From assembly GCA_027343665.1 (NCBI GenBank), contig DAHWKL010000001.1, positions 110,770 to 174,769 of the forward strand: a stretch of 64,000 nucleotides of DNA, given 5' to 3'. The notes below the pieces were generated by a model. The model had not been told where the DNA came from. It saw only the letters and a program-made list of their open reading frames with translations, and did no database searches. How positions within the stretch are numbered: position 1 is the stretch's first letter; the number at the start of each line of letters is the position of its first letter. Below are positions 33,804-43,953 of this stretch, piece by piece. The stretch is from an archaeon. Lineage in GTDB: Archaea; Nanobdellota; Nanobdellia; Pacearchaeales; GW2011-AR1. The position numbers and the translations under genes were made by a program.

Positions 33804-34210
33804 TTTGGTACAACCTCCATGAATCTCCTAATTTCATCTCCGGCATGATAATATTTTCCTCCAAAAGCCGTATCTTTATCCAATTTTATCATTTCATCAA
33901 AATCCATGACACTCTTGAAAAAAACGGATCCCGGCGGAAACTCCTTACCCCCAAAATTTCCTCCAAGCACATTTTTCATGATAACAATCTTTTCATTTAC
34001 ATCTTCCAAACTTGATGCCGGGCCAAAAACTTCATAGTTTTTTTTCTCTTTCACATCATAAAAAGGTATTCCTTTCTCCAGGAGCCCAGAAGGAACATAA
34101 ATATGGCTCTCAAAGTCCGCAAGAATATCGCTAAGAGGTTCCCACCCTTCACTCACTGAAAATTCAAAAGTTTTCATAATTTCTTCAGGGAGCATTTCTT
34201 CAAGCATCAT
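33797..34210 (-). CDS. Uncharacterised protein immediately downstream of gyrB
   Basis: The protein has 137 residues from the ATG at 34210, which directly follows the gyrB stop (TAATATG). The product is an alpha/beta-type soluble protein (FSVSEGWEPLSDILADFESHIYV ... FPPGSVFFKSVMDFDEMIKL). A longer frame start inside gyrB (34318) is rejected because it would read the gyrB end in another frame. No family is recognised. Overlap with the zinc-ribbon gene downstream places it in the gyrase operon. Confidence 0.72.
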   Translation of the reverse strand: MMLEEMLPEEIMKTFEFSVSEGWEPLSDILADFESHIYVPSGLLEKGIPFYDVKEKKNYEVFGPASSLEDVNEKIVIMKNVLGGNFGGKEFPPGSVFFKSVMDFDEMIKLDKDTAFGGKYYHAGDEIRRFMEVVPKW

Positions 34211-34211
34211 A

Positions 34212-36098
<1,887 letters not shown>

Positions 36099-36239
36099 TC
36101 AACATGTCTAATTTTTTATTTTAAATAAACGGGAAAATTCCCTTTTTATAAACAAAGCGCTTTTTGCTTTTTTACATCTGAAAAAAGCCGGGTTAGTTTA
36201 TAAATCTTTATGTCAAAAAATACAATTTGTCGACGGGAT

Positions 36240-36256
36240 AAATGCAGAATGCATTT
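36240..36256. promoter_or_regulatory. Short inverted repeat upstream of the 36301 gene
   Basis: AAATGCA-GAA-TGCATTT is a perfect 7-bp inverted repeat with a 3-base spacer, about 45 bases before the ATG at 36301, upstream of a TATA-like CATAAATACTT. It could be an operator. The remainder of the 36096-36300 gap between gyrB and this gene shows only the gyrB upstream region and nothing else I can name. Confidence 0.4.
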
Positions 36257-36300
36257 TCCAAGCCATAAATACTTAAAAATATTTTCAACATTAAAGGATC

Positions 36301-36558
36301 ATGGAAAAAAACGAAAAAATAGCTGTTTTCCTGCTCATCATTTTGATAGTTATTTTTGCATATCTTCAGTTGACACTGGCACAGAATCCATTATTATCGG
36401 ATCACTCTTATACAAAAGCTATGTGCAATTCATCAAAATACTGTGAAGATTATTCCATAAGGTGTAACGGTCAAAAACTGGTCAGCATAAGTCCGACAGG
36501 CTACTCAATTTATTCTGAAAATACATTTGAGAGCACGAACAAAAGTTTGTGCGATTAA
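36301..36558 (+). CDS. Small anchored or secreted Cys-containing protein
   Basis: The protein has 85 residues with an N-terminal hydrophobic helix (about 8-25) followed by an extracytoplasmic tail with Cys residues in AMCNSSKYCEDYSIRCNG and the terminal LCD, possibly two disulfides. No family is recognised. A TATA-like box lies upstream. It overlaps the convergent minus-strand gene by 4 bases. Confidence 0.65.
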   Translation: MEKNEKIAVFLLIILIVIFAYLQLTLAQNPLLSDHSYTKAMCNSSKYCEDYSIRCNGQKLVSISPTGYSIYSENTFESTNKSLCD

Positions 36559-36833
36559 TGGCTACCAATTCCTGGCACAGCATGATCCATAAAAAGTTTT
36601 TCAACTGAAGAATAATTTTTGTTTTCGGGGTTTATCTCCCTTTCCATATCATAAAAATTCATTTTGTATATCGGGTTTTCACCATCAGATTTCTTATAGA
36701 TAGTAACCGGAACGTCGCTCAAATCACATGCTGGACCTGCAACACCTTCATCATTCAATATCAAAAGACCCACATCTCTTGCAAAAGTTCCAGCTTCAAG
36801 TACAACTCTATCTATCATTTGTTCTGGAAGCAT
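36555..36833 (-). CDS. Uncharacterised 92-residue protein
   Basis: This soluble protein (EAGTFARDVGLLILNDEGVAGPACDLSDVPVTIYKK...) has mixed alpha/beta character and no signal peptide. No family is recognised. It lies between the anchored small protein (convergent) and eL24 (33 bases downstream of the eL24 stop on the same strand reading away), and may be independent of the ribosomal operon. Confidence 0.6.
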   Translation of the reverse strand: MLPEQMIDRVVLEAGTFARDVGLLILNDEGVAGPACDLSDVPVTIYKKSDGENPIYKMNFYDMEREINPENKNYSSVEKLFMDHAVPGIGSH

Positions 36834-36866
36834 ACATGGTTTAAAAGAATTATCGTACTTGAAAAA

Positions 36867-37061
36867 TCATCTCTTGGGTTTTATCTTATTTTTCGGATTG
36901 AACTTAAGATGAGATGGAAGCCACCTGACCTTTCTTCTTCCCATGAGCATGTTTTTTCTGCATTTGCCCGAACAAAGATAATTCACAGTCCCATCTTTCA
37001 TGATAAGAGTAAGACCTTGGGGAAAATTGTAATTCTTTTCACAATAAGCACATTTTGGCAT
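36867..37061 (-). CDS. rpl24e: Large-subunit ribosomal protein eL24
   Basis: The protein has 64 residues: a zinc finger (CAYCEKNYNFPQG, then LCSGKCRKNML) and a basic C-terminus (GRRKVRWLPSHLKFNPKNK), as in archaeal L24e. It follows eS28 with one base between stop and ATG and is the last gene of the L7Ae-S28e-L24e run typical of archaea. Confidence 0.96.
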   Translation of the reverse strand: MPKCAYCEKNYNFPQGLTLIMKDGTVNYLCSGKCRKNMLMGRRKVRWLPSHLKFNPKNKIKPKR

Positions 37062-37062
37062 T

Positions 37063-37353
37063 TTAACTGTATGACCCCTTTGTAACGTTTGACTTTATCC
37101 TTCTTGCTTCTATTTCCGTCTCTCTTAAGACAAGAACATCTCCAACTCTCACAGCTCCACGGACATTTCTCCTCATTGTTCTTCCCTTGTCTTTACCTGC
37201 TTCAACAAGAACCTTAACCTGAGTTATCTCTCCTCTGAAACCCGTCCTTCCAAGGAGCTCTTTCACAGTTGCAGGAACTGCTTCTCCTAAAATCTTCTCA
37301 CTACCTCTGGAAGCCTGCGTCTTTCCCTGTTTTGGTTTTTGATCTTTTGCCAT
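37063..37353 (-). CDS. rps28e: Small-subunit ribosomal protein eS28
   Basis: The protein has 96 residues. The OB-fold of S28e is clear from [19 protein letters not shown] to [14 protein letters not shown], preceded by a family-atypical extension of about 25 residues. The ATG at 37353 is preferred over a TTG at 37359. It lies between L7Ae and L24e. Confidence 0.95.
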   Translation of the reverse strand: MAKDQKPKQGKTQASRGSEKILGEAVPATVKELLGRTGFRGEITQVKVLVEAGKDKGRTMRRNVRGAVRVGDVLVLRETEIEARRIKSNVTKGSYS

Positions 37354-37374
37354 CTTCAAAAAGTTTCAGTTGAG

Positions 37375-37677
37375 TTATTTCTTGAGCGAAGCTATGTCTT
37401 TTTCAGCGTCACCGGCAAGTATAACTGTGACAGATGAAGCAGCAACAGGGAGTCCAATTGCAACCCCTAATTTTTGCTTGCTGTCCACTTCAAGGCAAGG
37501 TATGCTCTTTTCCCTGCACAAAAGAGGCAGATGCGCAACAATCTCTTTAGGTTCCACATCTTTTGCATAAACAACAAGTTTAGCCGTTCCCCTCTCGATC
37601 GCCTTAGTTACTTCATTCGTGCCTTTCTCGACCTTTCCGGTTCGTTTCGCTTTCTCAACAATCTGATATGCATCCAT
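37375..37677 (-). CDS. rpl7ae: Ribosomal protein L7Ae (kink-turn binding, also sRNP/RNase P subunit)
   Basis: This 100-residue protein has [19 protein letters not shown] near residue 12 (the RNA-binding signature) and [22 protein letters not shown]. It binds kink-turns in 23S rRNA and in box C/D and H/ACA sRNAs. The start at 37677 matches the family; an upstream in-frame ATG (37728) would add 17 non-conserved residues. Confidence 0.95.
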   Translation of the reverse strand: MDAYQIVEKAKRTGKVEKGTNEVTKAIERGTAKLVVYAKDVEPKEIVAHLPLLCREKSIPCLEVDSKQKLGVAIGLPVAASSVTVILAGDAEKDIASLKK

Positions 37678-37870
37678 TTTTAATTTGTCGTCGTGTTTAA
37701 TTTTTCGGAAAACTATATGACTCTTCATCTGAACATATGTTCATCCGATAGGAATACTAGGCAATTTTTGGTTTATAAAGTTTTCTTAAATGAAAAAATC
37801 TAAAAATTTCCATTATGAACATCAAGAAATAATTCATTAGTATTATAAATAACTGACTTCAATTAATAGC

Positions 37871-38440
37871 ATGAAAAAGAGAACAAGAAATATTATCGGA
37901 TTTTCGATCCTTATACTCCTTCTGGCTTTTTGGATAGTTCTCTTTAGATATGTTAACCCCCAAGTTATTGTTGCTAAGATCGGTGCAGCAAATGGTTATT
38001 TAATACTTTTTCTGCTCGGAGCTCTCGGTGGTGTCTCAATATTCACAGGTCCGTCATATTTTATCGCTCTTACAACTCTTGCAATAGGCGGCCTAAATCC
38101 TTTTCTTCTTGGGCTTGCCGGGGGTTTAGGAGTCACGATAGGTGATTCCGTAATATTTCTCCTCGGAGTAAGCGCCGGAAAGAAAGCGCCGGAAGGATTC
38201 CAAAAGAAACTAGAAGCTTTGGAAAAAAGAACAAAAAACAAACCTGATTGGCTCGTTAACTTAATTTTATATCTGTATATAGGATTCACACCTCTACCAA
38301 ATGAACTAGCAACTATCGCTCTTGGACTTATAGGGTACAAGAAGAAAACAATCATAGTTTTCCTTCTTCTAGGGAATATAACGAGCGGTGTCCTCACTGC
38401 AATACTCATAAGATTTGGGATCAACTTGTTCGGAGGATAA
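37871..38440 (+). CDS. DedA/VTT-domain membrane protein
   Basis: The protein has 189 residues with about five membrane helices. The VTT (SNARE-associated) pattern is present: GPSYFIALTTLAIGGLNPFLLGLAGGLGVTIGDSVIF with reentrant features, then YLYIGFTPLPNELATIALG, the diagnostic TPxPNEL segment. Such proteins handle lipid flipping or ion homeostasis. It lies 38 bases before the nucleotidyltransferase gene, possibly co-transcribed. Confidence 0.88.
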   Translation: MKKRTRNIIGFSILILLLAFWIVLFRYVNPQVIVAKIGAANGYLILFLLGALGGVSIFTGPSYFIALTTLAIGGLNPFLLGLAGGLGVTIGDSVIFLLGVSAGKKAPEGFQKKLEALEKRTKNKPDWLVNLILYLYIGFTPLPNELATIALGLIGYKKKTIIVFLLLGNITSGVLTAILIRFGINLFGG

Positions 38441-38478
38441 TGAGTCAATTTTTTAAATGAATAAAACTGATTGTATTC

Positions 38479-39294
38479 ATGAAAATTGCTCTTGTCTGTA
38501 TGGCTGCAGGATCTTCATCCAGATTCGGCGGCAGACCAAAACAATTTGCTATTGTCGGGCCCAAAGGTGAAACATTAATAGAATACTCAATGAATCAGGC
38601 TCTTAAGGCAGGATTTGACAAAATAATTTTTATAGTGAGCGAAAAGACAAATGATGGCTTAAAAAAAATTTTCGGTCAAAATTATAAAGGTACCCAAATA
38701 TTTTATGTCTTTCAGAAGTTCGATGAAAAAATAAGGGATAAACCATGGGGGACTACAGATGCGCTATGCTCTGCAAAAAGTCTCATAGACTGCCCATTCA
38801 TTGTATGCAATACAGATGATGTGTACGGAGAAGAAGCTTTTACTCTCCTAAGAGATCATCTTAACGACAAGAAGAGCGAAGCAACAATATCTTATGATCT
38901 TTTGAGAACTCTTCCACCAACAGGGGAGGTAAATAGGGGGATTTTTAAGCTGAATACCGACAGAACTGTATCCTCCATAACCGAAAATTTTGGAGTTTCA
39001 AGAGCAAATATTGAATCCAGAGGACTAAGACCTGACTCCCAAACAAATGTCAATCTTTTTGCACTTCACCCCGAAACAATAGAATTATTATCACAGATTC
39101 TTCAGAATTTTAAAAAAGAACATATAGAGGACAGGAAAATCGAATGCCTTTTGCCGACTGATTTATCTTCCTTGATAAAAAGTGGTAGGATCAAAATGCA
39201 TTGTTATAAAACAAAGGAGAAATGGTCAGGGGTTACTTATCCTGAAGACGAAAAAATTGTAAGAGAGGATATAAGGAATTTTACTTCCATCTAA
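38479..39294 (+). CDS. Sugar-phosphate nucleotidyltransferase-like protein
   Basis: This 271-residue protein has the nucleotidyltransferase Rossmann signature MAAGSSSRFGGRPKQF at 8-23, the metal-binding NTDDVYG near 113 and a later FEL-type region (NLFALHPET). It likely transfers a nucleotidyl group to a sugar phosphate, as UDP-sugar or mannose pyrophosphorylases do; the substrate is unknown. Its 3' end overlaps the convergent kae1 by 14 bases. Confidence 0.85.
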   Translation: MKIALVCMAAGSSSRFGGRPKQFAIVGPKGETLIEYSMNQALKAGFDKIIFIVSEKTNDGLKKIFGQNYKGTQIFYVFQKFDEKIRDKPWGTTDALCSAKSLIDCPFIVCNTDDVYGEEAFTLLRDHLNDKKSEATISYDLLRTLPPTGEVNRGIFKLNTDRTVSSITENFGVSRANIESRGLRPDSQTNVNLFALHPETIELLSQILQNFKKEHIEDRKIECLLPTDLSSLIKSGRIKMHCYKTKEKWSGVTYPEDEKIVREDIRNFTSI

Positions 39295-40270
39295 CTTTAA
39301 CTTCGTCTGTCCTTTCTCTCGGTTTTATATCCAGTTTTTCAGCGCTTTCACCTGAAAAAGATATGCCCGAATTGAACATTATCTCTCCTAAGTAAGCAAT
39401 CATAGCCCCGTTGTCCACAAGTAAACTCCTATCAGGACAGAAATATTTTGCACCGCGTTCTTCACACATTTTTCTTGCCATCTCCTGAAGGCGGGAATTA
39501 CATGCTACTCCTCCTCCCAAGACAAGCTCATTTTTTCCAACGTGCGCGAGCGCCCTTTCAGCTGTTTCGACGAGCATAGCAAAAACAGTCTCCTGAAGGG
39601 AGAAACTTAAATCTTCGAGGCTACCTTCTTTTCTTTCGAGTTTCTGACGGAGATTTGTAAGTATGCCCGAAAAAGAGACATCCATTCCCTTAACTGCATA
39701 AGGAAGTTCTATGTAATTCTTACCTTCGTGCGCAAACTTCTCAATTTTTGGTCCTCCAGGAAAACCTATTCCGGCGTAGCGCGCGAAAGTATCTATGAAA
39801 TTCCCGACACCTGTATCAAGAGTCTCTCCAAAAACACGATACTTCCCCGAAGCATAACTTATAATTTGTGTATTTGCCCCGGAGCAATAAAGCAAAACAG
39901 CATCTTTCGCACCTGTAACCCCCCCTATTTCAAGATGGGCAACACAATGATTAACCGGAACGAGAGGTTTTTCAAGCCTTTCAGAAAGAGCCTTTGCAAA
40001 CTTTAAACCTTCAAGAAGGCATGGCGGAAGTCCAGGACCCTGACTGAAAGCTATCGCATCGATATCTTTCTCTTCAATCCCTGCTTCTACAAGAGCCTCA
40101 GAATAAATCTTCGGAGAAAGTTCGCGATGATGTCTAGCTGAATCAACAGGTATTATCCCTCCGGATTCCGTAGTATACATATCTCTTTTATTGGCAATAA
40201 TCTTCCCATTCCTGACAATTCCAACCCCAAAAGTATGTGCTGTTGATTCAATTCCTAATATCAATGCCAT
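39281..40270 (-). CDS. kae1: tRNA N6-adenosine threonylcarbamoyltransferase (Kae1/TsaD)
   Basis: The protein has 329 residues and an ASKHA fold. ALILGIESTAHTFGVGIV at the start, the metal-binding VNHCVAHLEIGG near 105 and LVLGGGVACNSRLQEM near 255 identify Kae1, the catalytic part of the KEOPS complex making t6A37 in tRNA. The Bud32 kinase domain is not fused here. The ATG at 40270 is preferred over 40291 on family length. Confidence 0.96.
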   Translation of the reverse strand: MALILGIESTAHTFGVGIVRNGKIIANKRDMYTTESGGIIPVDSARHHRELSPKIYSEALVEAGIEEKDIDAIAFSQGPGLPPCLLEGLKFAKALSERLEKPLVPVNHCVAHLEIGGVTGAKDAVLLYCSGANTQIISYASGKYRVFGETLDTGVGNFIDTFARYAGIGFPGGPKIEKFAHEGKNYIELPYAVKGMDVSFSGILTNLRQKLERKEGSLEDLSFSLQETVFAMLVETAERALAHVGKNELVLGGGVACNSRLQEMARKMCEERGAKYFCPDRSLLVDNGAMIAYLGEIMFNSGISFSGESAEKLDIKPRERTDEVKVRWK

Positions 40271-40416
40271 AAAAGAAACAAAAAGAACCATTATTTAAAA
40301 CTAACCACCTGTGCAGTTCCATACAGAAAATTTGGAAAAAATAAAAAAATAAAAATCAGTCCGGGAAATCCCTATATTCACCTCAATTTACCCAGAGATA
40401 GAATATCAAATTGGCT

Positions 40417-40560
40417 CTATCTTCTCTTAGATTTCTTAGCAGCTTTCTTTTTCTTGCCGCCTCTAGCCATCTTAGCTTCACAAACATTTCCCTTACCGTC
40501 TACATAGTAAAGGTATCCTGGTTTTCTTTTAACAGCGTTTTTTACGAGTACTGTTCCCAT
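40417..40560 (-). CDS. Small basic protein (47 residues), conserved DPANN-type
   Basis: The ATG at 40560 follows a perfect GGAGGTGA ribosome-binding site, and the frame is open to TAG at 40417-40419. The product starts MGTVLVKNAVKRKPGYLYYVD, continues GKGNVCEAKM and ends with a basic tail (GGKKKKAAKKSKRR). It has no membrane segment. The basic tail suggests nucleic acid or ribosome binding. I recognise no named family; similar short KPGYLYY...GNVCEAKM proteins occur in related archaea, from memory only. Confidence 0.8.
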   Translation of the reverse strand: MGTVLVKNAVKRKPGYLYYVDGKGNVCEAKMARGGKKKKAAKKSKRR

Positions 40561-40640
40561 CTCTTCACCTCCTTTTCATCAAATATAAATTCCCATAAAG
40601 AAGGGAATTATTTTATAACTAAATAAAACAAATCTCCTAT

Positions 40641-40994
40641 TTAAATCTTTCTTTTCCCCGACGGAAATTTAAGAAAATTGTACTTTTTATCAAGGGGTAT
40701 CTCGATAAGCCTGGTGAATCTTCCCGACGGCAGAATGTTAAATTCAAACGGCTTGACAGTTTTTATATCAACCACTTTGCCCTTACCGTCGATCCAGATT
40801 GCAATAAATGGAAAAAAAACAAACCAAGAGTGTATTGCCATTTTTACAGGGCGTTTGAACTCAAAAAGCAATGTTTTTGCATTTTTCCGACGGCGGAACA
40901 TCAGCCCTATCCCCTCATACCATTTAGGGACTACATAAGCTTCAATGTTTATTTCTTTGCCTTTGTATTTCAAACCAATCAATTTTTTTCTCAT
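40641..40994 (-). CDS. DUF192-family protein
   Basis: The protein has 117 residues and the DUF192 pattern: YEGIGLMFRRRKNAKTLLFEF near 25-45, then the IWIDGKGKVVDIKTVKP hydrophobic-glycine segment near 65-85. The cellular role of the family is unknown; this member lacks a signal peptide. The ATG at 40994 is chosen; it lies inside the end of the metallopeptidase-like gene (53-base overlap), and the true start may be further downstream. Confidence 0.85.
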   Translation of the reverse strand: MRKKLIGLKYKGKEINIEAYVVPKWYEGIGLMFRRRKNAKTLLFEFKRPVKMAIHSWFVFFPFIAIWIDGKGKVVDIKTVKPFEFNILPSGRFTRLIEIPLDKKYNFLKFPSGKRKI

Positions 40995-41361
40995 ATTGAA
41001 CACACTCCCTGTAGGCTTTGTAACATTTTTCAACATTAGTTTCACAGACGATATCATGATTCTTGAATCCTCCGCCGAAAGTTTCGGGGATATGCATTAA
41101 TTCATGTATCATAACTTTTGTCTTTTCTTCATTATCCAGCTTATCAAATTTCTCGCCCAAAAATTCCAAAGCATAAAAAGCCTCGACATCCATAGCTTTC
41201 TGTAGAAGTTTCCCGAGAGCATGGCATCTTGCAATTGTTCCCCTCGTCGATGATCCATAGCTTCTGAAACATTTTATCCTATTTATCCTTACATGCGGAA
41301 AAATTCTTTTTGCGATATCTTCAGCTAGTATCTGGAGGCTCGGAGAATATTCATATTTCAT
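40942..41361 (-). CDS. Putative metallopeptidase (HELMH motif)
   Basis: The protein has 139 residues. VMIHELMHIPETFGG near residue 83 provides an HExxH zinc motif. N-terminal FPHVRINRIKCFRSYGSSTRG and a C-terminal Cys-containing region match the small putative phage/archaeal metallopeptidase family. It is likely a zinc protease or hydrolase of unknown substrate. It overlaps the ASCH gene upstream by 11 bases and the DUF192 gene downstream. Confidence 0.8.
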   Translation of the reverse strand: MKYEYSPSLQILAEDIAKRIFPHVRINRIKCFRSYGSSTRGTIARCHALGKLLQKAMDVEAFYALEFLGEKFDKLDNEEKTKVMIHELMHIPETFGGGFKNHDIVCETNVEKCYKAYRECVQYEKKIDWFEIQRQRNKH

Positions 41362-41719
41362 AGTCTAACCCCCAAAAATTTAATTTGCCATTAACAGATG
41401 GTCCGTCAATTCTTTTTGCATCTTCCAGAACAAAACCATATCTCCCCCATGAAGAGTCGGCAAGGTGCTTATACCTGTCAGCCCCATGCTCCAAATCACT
41501 TCTGTACTCCTTGACACTGGACAATTCCACAACACCAACTATTTTTCCGACGGGCAAATCAGAGAATCCAAATTTTTCCATCCATTCATAATTGGGAATC
41601 TTTGAAGCATGGACAAGAAATCTCCCACGAAAATTAGTATTCCAATTTCTAAGCTCAATAGTCTTCTTTCCCGAAACAACAAGTTCTGCAAAAGGCTGTT
41701 TCAAAGATAAAACTTTCAT
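41351..41719 (-). CDS. ASCH-domain protein
   Basis: The protein has 122 residues. SLKQPFAELVVSGKKTIELRNWNTNFRGRFLVHASK at the start is the ASCH (PUA-like) signature (positions about 4-40), and GVVELSSVKEY follows. ASCH proteins bind RNA or nucleosides; some are N4-acetylcytidine hydrolases or nucleases. It overlaps the metallopeptidase-like gene by 11 bases. Confidence 0.9.
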   Translation of the reverse strand: MKVLSLKQPFAELVVSGKKTIELRNWNTNFRGRFLVHASKIPNYEWMEKFGFSDLPVGKIVGVVELSSVKEYRSDLEHGADRYKHLADSSWGRYGFVLEDAKRIDGPSVNGKLNFWGLDYEI

Positions 41720-41749
41720 TAATTATGAAGATAAATACGGTTAATAAAA

Positions 41750-41965
41750 TTAATCATAAACTTCAACAAATTTTATTCTTGATGTAAAACCTGATACGAT
41801 GACACATTTTTTCCCAAAATGGTCTCTTATAATTTTCCCAAGTACGAAATTTGCCTTTCCACTAATTGGTTTTTCCTTTATCCAGATTTCAAATTCTTTG
41901 TCCGAAAGCTTCAGAATCTTTTCCTGAGAAGAATTTGCATGAACTTTAACTTTTATTCTCATCAT
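41750..41965 (-). CDS. DUF167-family protein (YggU-like)
   Basis: This 71-residue protein matches DUF167: RIKVKVHANSSQEKILKLSDKEFEIWIKEKP then KANFVLGKIIRDHFGKK and VSGFTSRIKFVEVYD (family-typical GxTSRxK). Function is unknown. It overlaps the stop of the upstream PolX-like gene by 4 bases, so the two are coupled. Confidence 0.9.
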   Translation of the reverse strand: MMRIKVKVHANSSQEKILKLSDKEFEIWIKEKPISGKANFVLGKIIRDHFGKKCVIVSGFTSRIKFVEVYD

Positions 41966-42420
41966 CTGTTCTCAGGCTTTTTGTATTTCCTGCCTAATGC
42001 CGCATATATGTCATGCTCAGTCCTGCCTGCAATCTCTTTTCCTTTTTTGAAAAGACCATGCTGTGTCAGTTTCATACCTTTTCTTTTAGCGACGAGGCGC
42101 AAACCTATATTTGAACCTTTCCTCCCAGAATAGGCCAAAAGCTCAGCTCCCCATTCTTCTTCATTAGTATAATAAAGCTCGACCTTTATTCCGTCAACCA
42201 TCCACGTGGACTCATGTTCCCCACCTTCCATTAATTTGCCTTTTGTCCTCATAAAATCCTCAAGTTTATTTTTGTCTTTTGGGATCAGCACAATGTCTAT
42301 ATCTCCCGGGTCCTGAGAATGGCGACGGATGCTTCCAGCAACTTCAATTTTTTTACTTAAAGGTTTTAATTTATTTTCAATCTCTTTTGCAAGAAATAAA
42401 ACTTCTTTTCCGTTTTTCAT
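41962..42420 (-). CDS. Minimal DNA polymerase X-like nucleotidyltransferase
   Basis: The protein has 152 residues. VAGSIRRHSQDPGDIDIVLIP near 25-45 contains the GS...DxD catalytic pattern of polymerase X, with a third Asp near 75 (DGIKVELYY) and thumb-like elements GAELLAYSGRKGSNIGLRLVAKRKG. It resembles the polymerase X nucleotidyltransferase core without the 8-kDa and PHP domains. It could act in DNA repair. It is coupled to the DUF167 gene. Confidence 0.86.
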   Translation of the reverse strand: MKNGKEVLFLAKEIENKLKPLSKKIEVAGSIRRHSQDPGDIDIVLIPKDKNKLEDFMRTKGKLMEGGEHESTWMVDGIKVELYYTNEEEWGAELLAYSGRKGSNIGLRLVAKRKGMKLTQHGLFKKGKEIAGRTEHDIYAALGRKYKKPENR

Positions 42421-42461
42421 TCAGAATAAAAGAATCCCGATGATTTAAGATTATTGTATTT

Positions 42462-43646
42462 TTATCGTGTGACAATCTCAAGGGCATCTCGAGATTTAAG
42501 TTTATAGTCTTTCCCAAGAGCCATCTTTGTCTTTGCATTTATCGCTTTTATAAAATTTTTCCCGAAATCTGTGTGGAGAAAATATGCAAAGTCAAGAGCA
42601 GTCGAGCCAGGCGGAAGAAGGAAACAGTCAGGAAGGACATTTCCTTTGCTGTCAGAAAGTTTCGTCGCACCTGCGGGAAATATGGGCAAATACCCCAACA
42701 AGTCAAAAACTGCTGTGTTCAGGATTTTCTGAACACCAGTTCCATCTTGGAATTTATCAAGAACATTTTTCTTTATCTTTTCAAGTGCTTCACCTTGCTT
42801 GGATGAAAGCTCCTTCAAAACCCTAAAATCTTTTTCCCCTGGAATGTATTCAATAAGCCCGAATTTCGCAGCCTGACGCAAAGCAAGTTCTGAGTCGGCT
42901 GAGCATGGAATGATAAGTAAATCCGGAAATTCTTTTTTTACTTTAGCGAGATTCTTCTCTCCATTCTCAAGATCAACTTTGTTCGCAGCAAGTATCATTG
43001 GTTTGGAATATTTCCTGAGTTCAGACGCAAATTTTTTGAGTTCAAGATCATTCCACTCGCTCCCCCTCTCATGAAATTTATTCTTAAGTAAAATCTCTTT
43101 AACCTGATCTTCATCAACTTTAAGACCTGAAAACTGCTTGGCAACAGCTTCGGCAAAATTTGTATGCTCCATTTCGGTCTTTCTTGAAAATGTTTTCCAT
43201 ACTTTCATGAGAATATTAAAATACCACAGATTAAGCTCTTCCTCAAGGAATTTTATGTCTTCAACTGGATCATGATCCTTTGTCGGCTTTCCTTCAATAT
43301 CAGTCTCTCCGGAAATGTCAACTATATGAATAAAAACATCTGCCTGTCGCAAATCATCAAGAAATTTATTTCCAAGACCTTTTCCTTCAGAAGCCCCGGG
43401 AACGAGTCCTGCAACATCCATCAAATCAATAGGAACAAATCTGTGGCCATTTATGCAAAAACCATGATTTGGATTGCACTTGACACCGAATTCTTTCTCT
43501 ATGCAGTCTACTTTCACATAACCAACGCCATGATTCGCTTTTATAGTGGTAAATGGATAAGATGCGATCTCAACTTCAGCCAAAGTAGCCGCTTTGAAAA
43601 ATGTTGATTTTCCCACAGAAGGTTTTCCAACAAGCCCTATTAACAT
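42462..43646 (-). CDS. Archaeal YchF/OLA1-like GTPase (MJ1332 type)
   Basis: The protein has 394 residues: G1 GKPSVGKST at 7-15, G3 [12 protein letters not shown] near 70, G4 NKVD near 215 and a C-terminal TGS-like domain ([17 protein letters not shown] ... [17 protein letters not shown]). This Obg-family branch is conserved in archaea and probably acts on the ribosome. The start at 43646 is set by the family; the frame runs upstream to 43733 without conservation. Confidence 0.94.
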   Translation of the reverse strand: MLIGLVGKPSVGKSTFFKAATLAEVEIASYPFTTIKANHGVGYVKVDCIEKEFGVKCNPNHGFCINGHRFVPIDLMDVAGLVPGASEGKGLGNKFLDDLRQADVFIHIVDISGETDIEGKPTKDHDPVEDIKFLEEELNLWYFNILMKVWKTFSRKTEMEHTNFAEAVAKQFSGLKVDEDQVKEILLKNKFHERGSEWNDLELKKFASELRKYSKPMILAANKVDLENGEKNLAKVKKEFPDLLIIPCSADSELALRQAAKFGLIEYIPGEKDFRVLKELSSKQGEALEKIKKNVLDKFQDGTGVQKILNTAVFDLLGYLPIFPAGATKLSDSKGNVLPDCFLLPPGSTALDFAYFLHTDFGKNFIKAINAKTKMALGKDYKLKSRDALEIVTR

Positions 43647-43697
43647 GATAAAAAAATAAAGCAGAGGTTTATATTTGTTTTCAAAGAGAAAAAATAG

Positions 43698-43718
43698 GCG
43701 GCGCCATAAAGGCGCCGC
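43698..43718 (-). terminator. GC-only hairpin followed by T-run, terminator-like
   Basis: GCGGCGCC-ATAAA-GGCGCCGC is a perfect 8-bp all-GC stem in a strongly AT-rich genome. Read on the minus strand it lies just downstream of tRNA-Tyr and is followed by TATTTTTT, the layout of an intrinsic terminator. It separates the tRNA from the GTPase gene that begins at 43646. Confidence 0.6.
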
Positions 43719-43725
43719 AATCCAT

Positions 43726-43865
43726 CCGCCCACCCAGACTCGAACTGGGGATCTCTCGGGCGCTGCTTAACTTTTGGCTTTTGGGGTTTCATCCAATTTC
43801 CCGAAGGAATGTCCACCTTAGTCATAAACTACAGCCAAGCGCTCTAACCACTGAGCTATGGGCGG
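43726..43865 (-). tRNA. tRNA-Tyr (GTA) with one or two introns
   Basis: Acceptor CCGCCCA/TGGGCGG, D stem GCTC/GAGC and T arm CCCAG/CTGGG are perfect. The anticodon is GTA (43830-43832). Position 37 is followed by an intron of about 50 nt (43779-43828). After it the anticodon stem 3' side reads CCAAA, giving a C-A mismatch, and the variable region would be 23 nt. If an additional 18-nt segment (43756-43773) is removed, the stem becomes CCAAG and the variable loop AGATC, a normal type I tRNA. A second non-canonical intron is therefore likely. Confidence 0.85.
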
Positions 43866-43953
43866 GTTGTATTATCTAACCACTTGCAAAGGTTAAAAAC
43901 CTTTAGTTTCAGCCAGATTGACTTAGAAAAATATCAGGAATTTAAAAAGACTT

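Noticed and set aside
43647-43733. N-terminal extension of the GTPase
   Set aside because: The family begins with [14 protein letters not shown]; the extension overlaps the GC hairpin and the tRNA-Tyr end.
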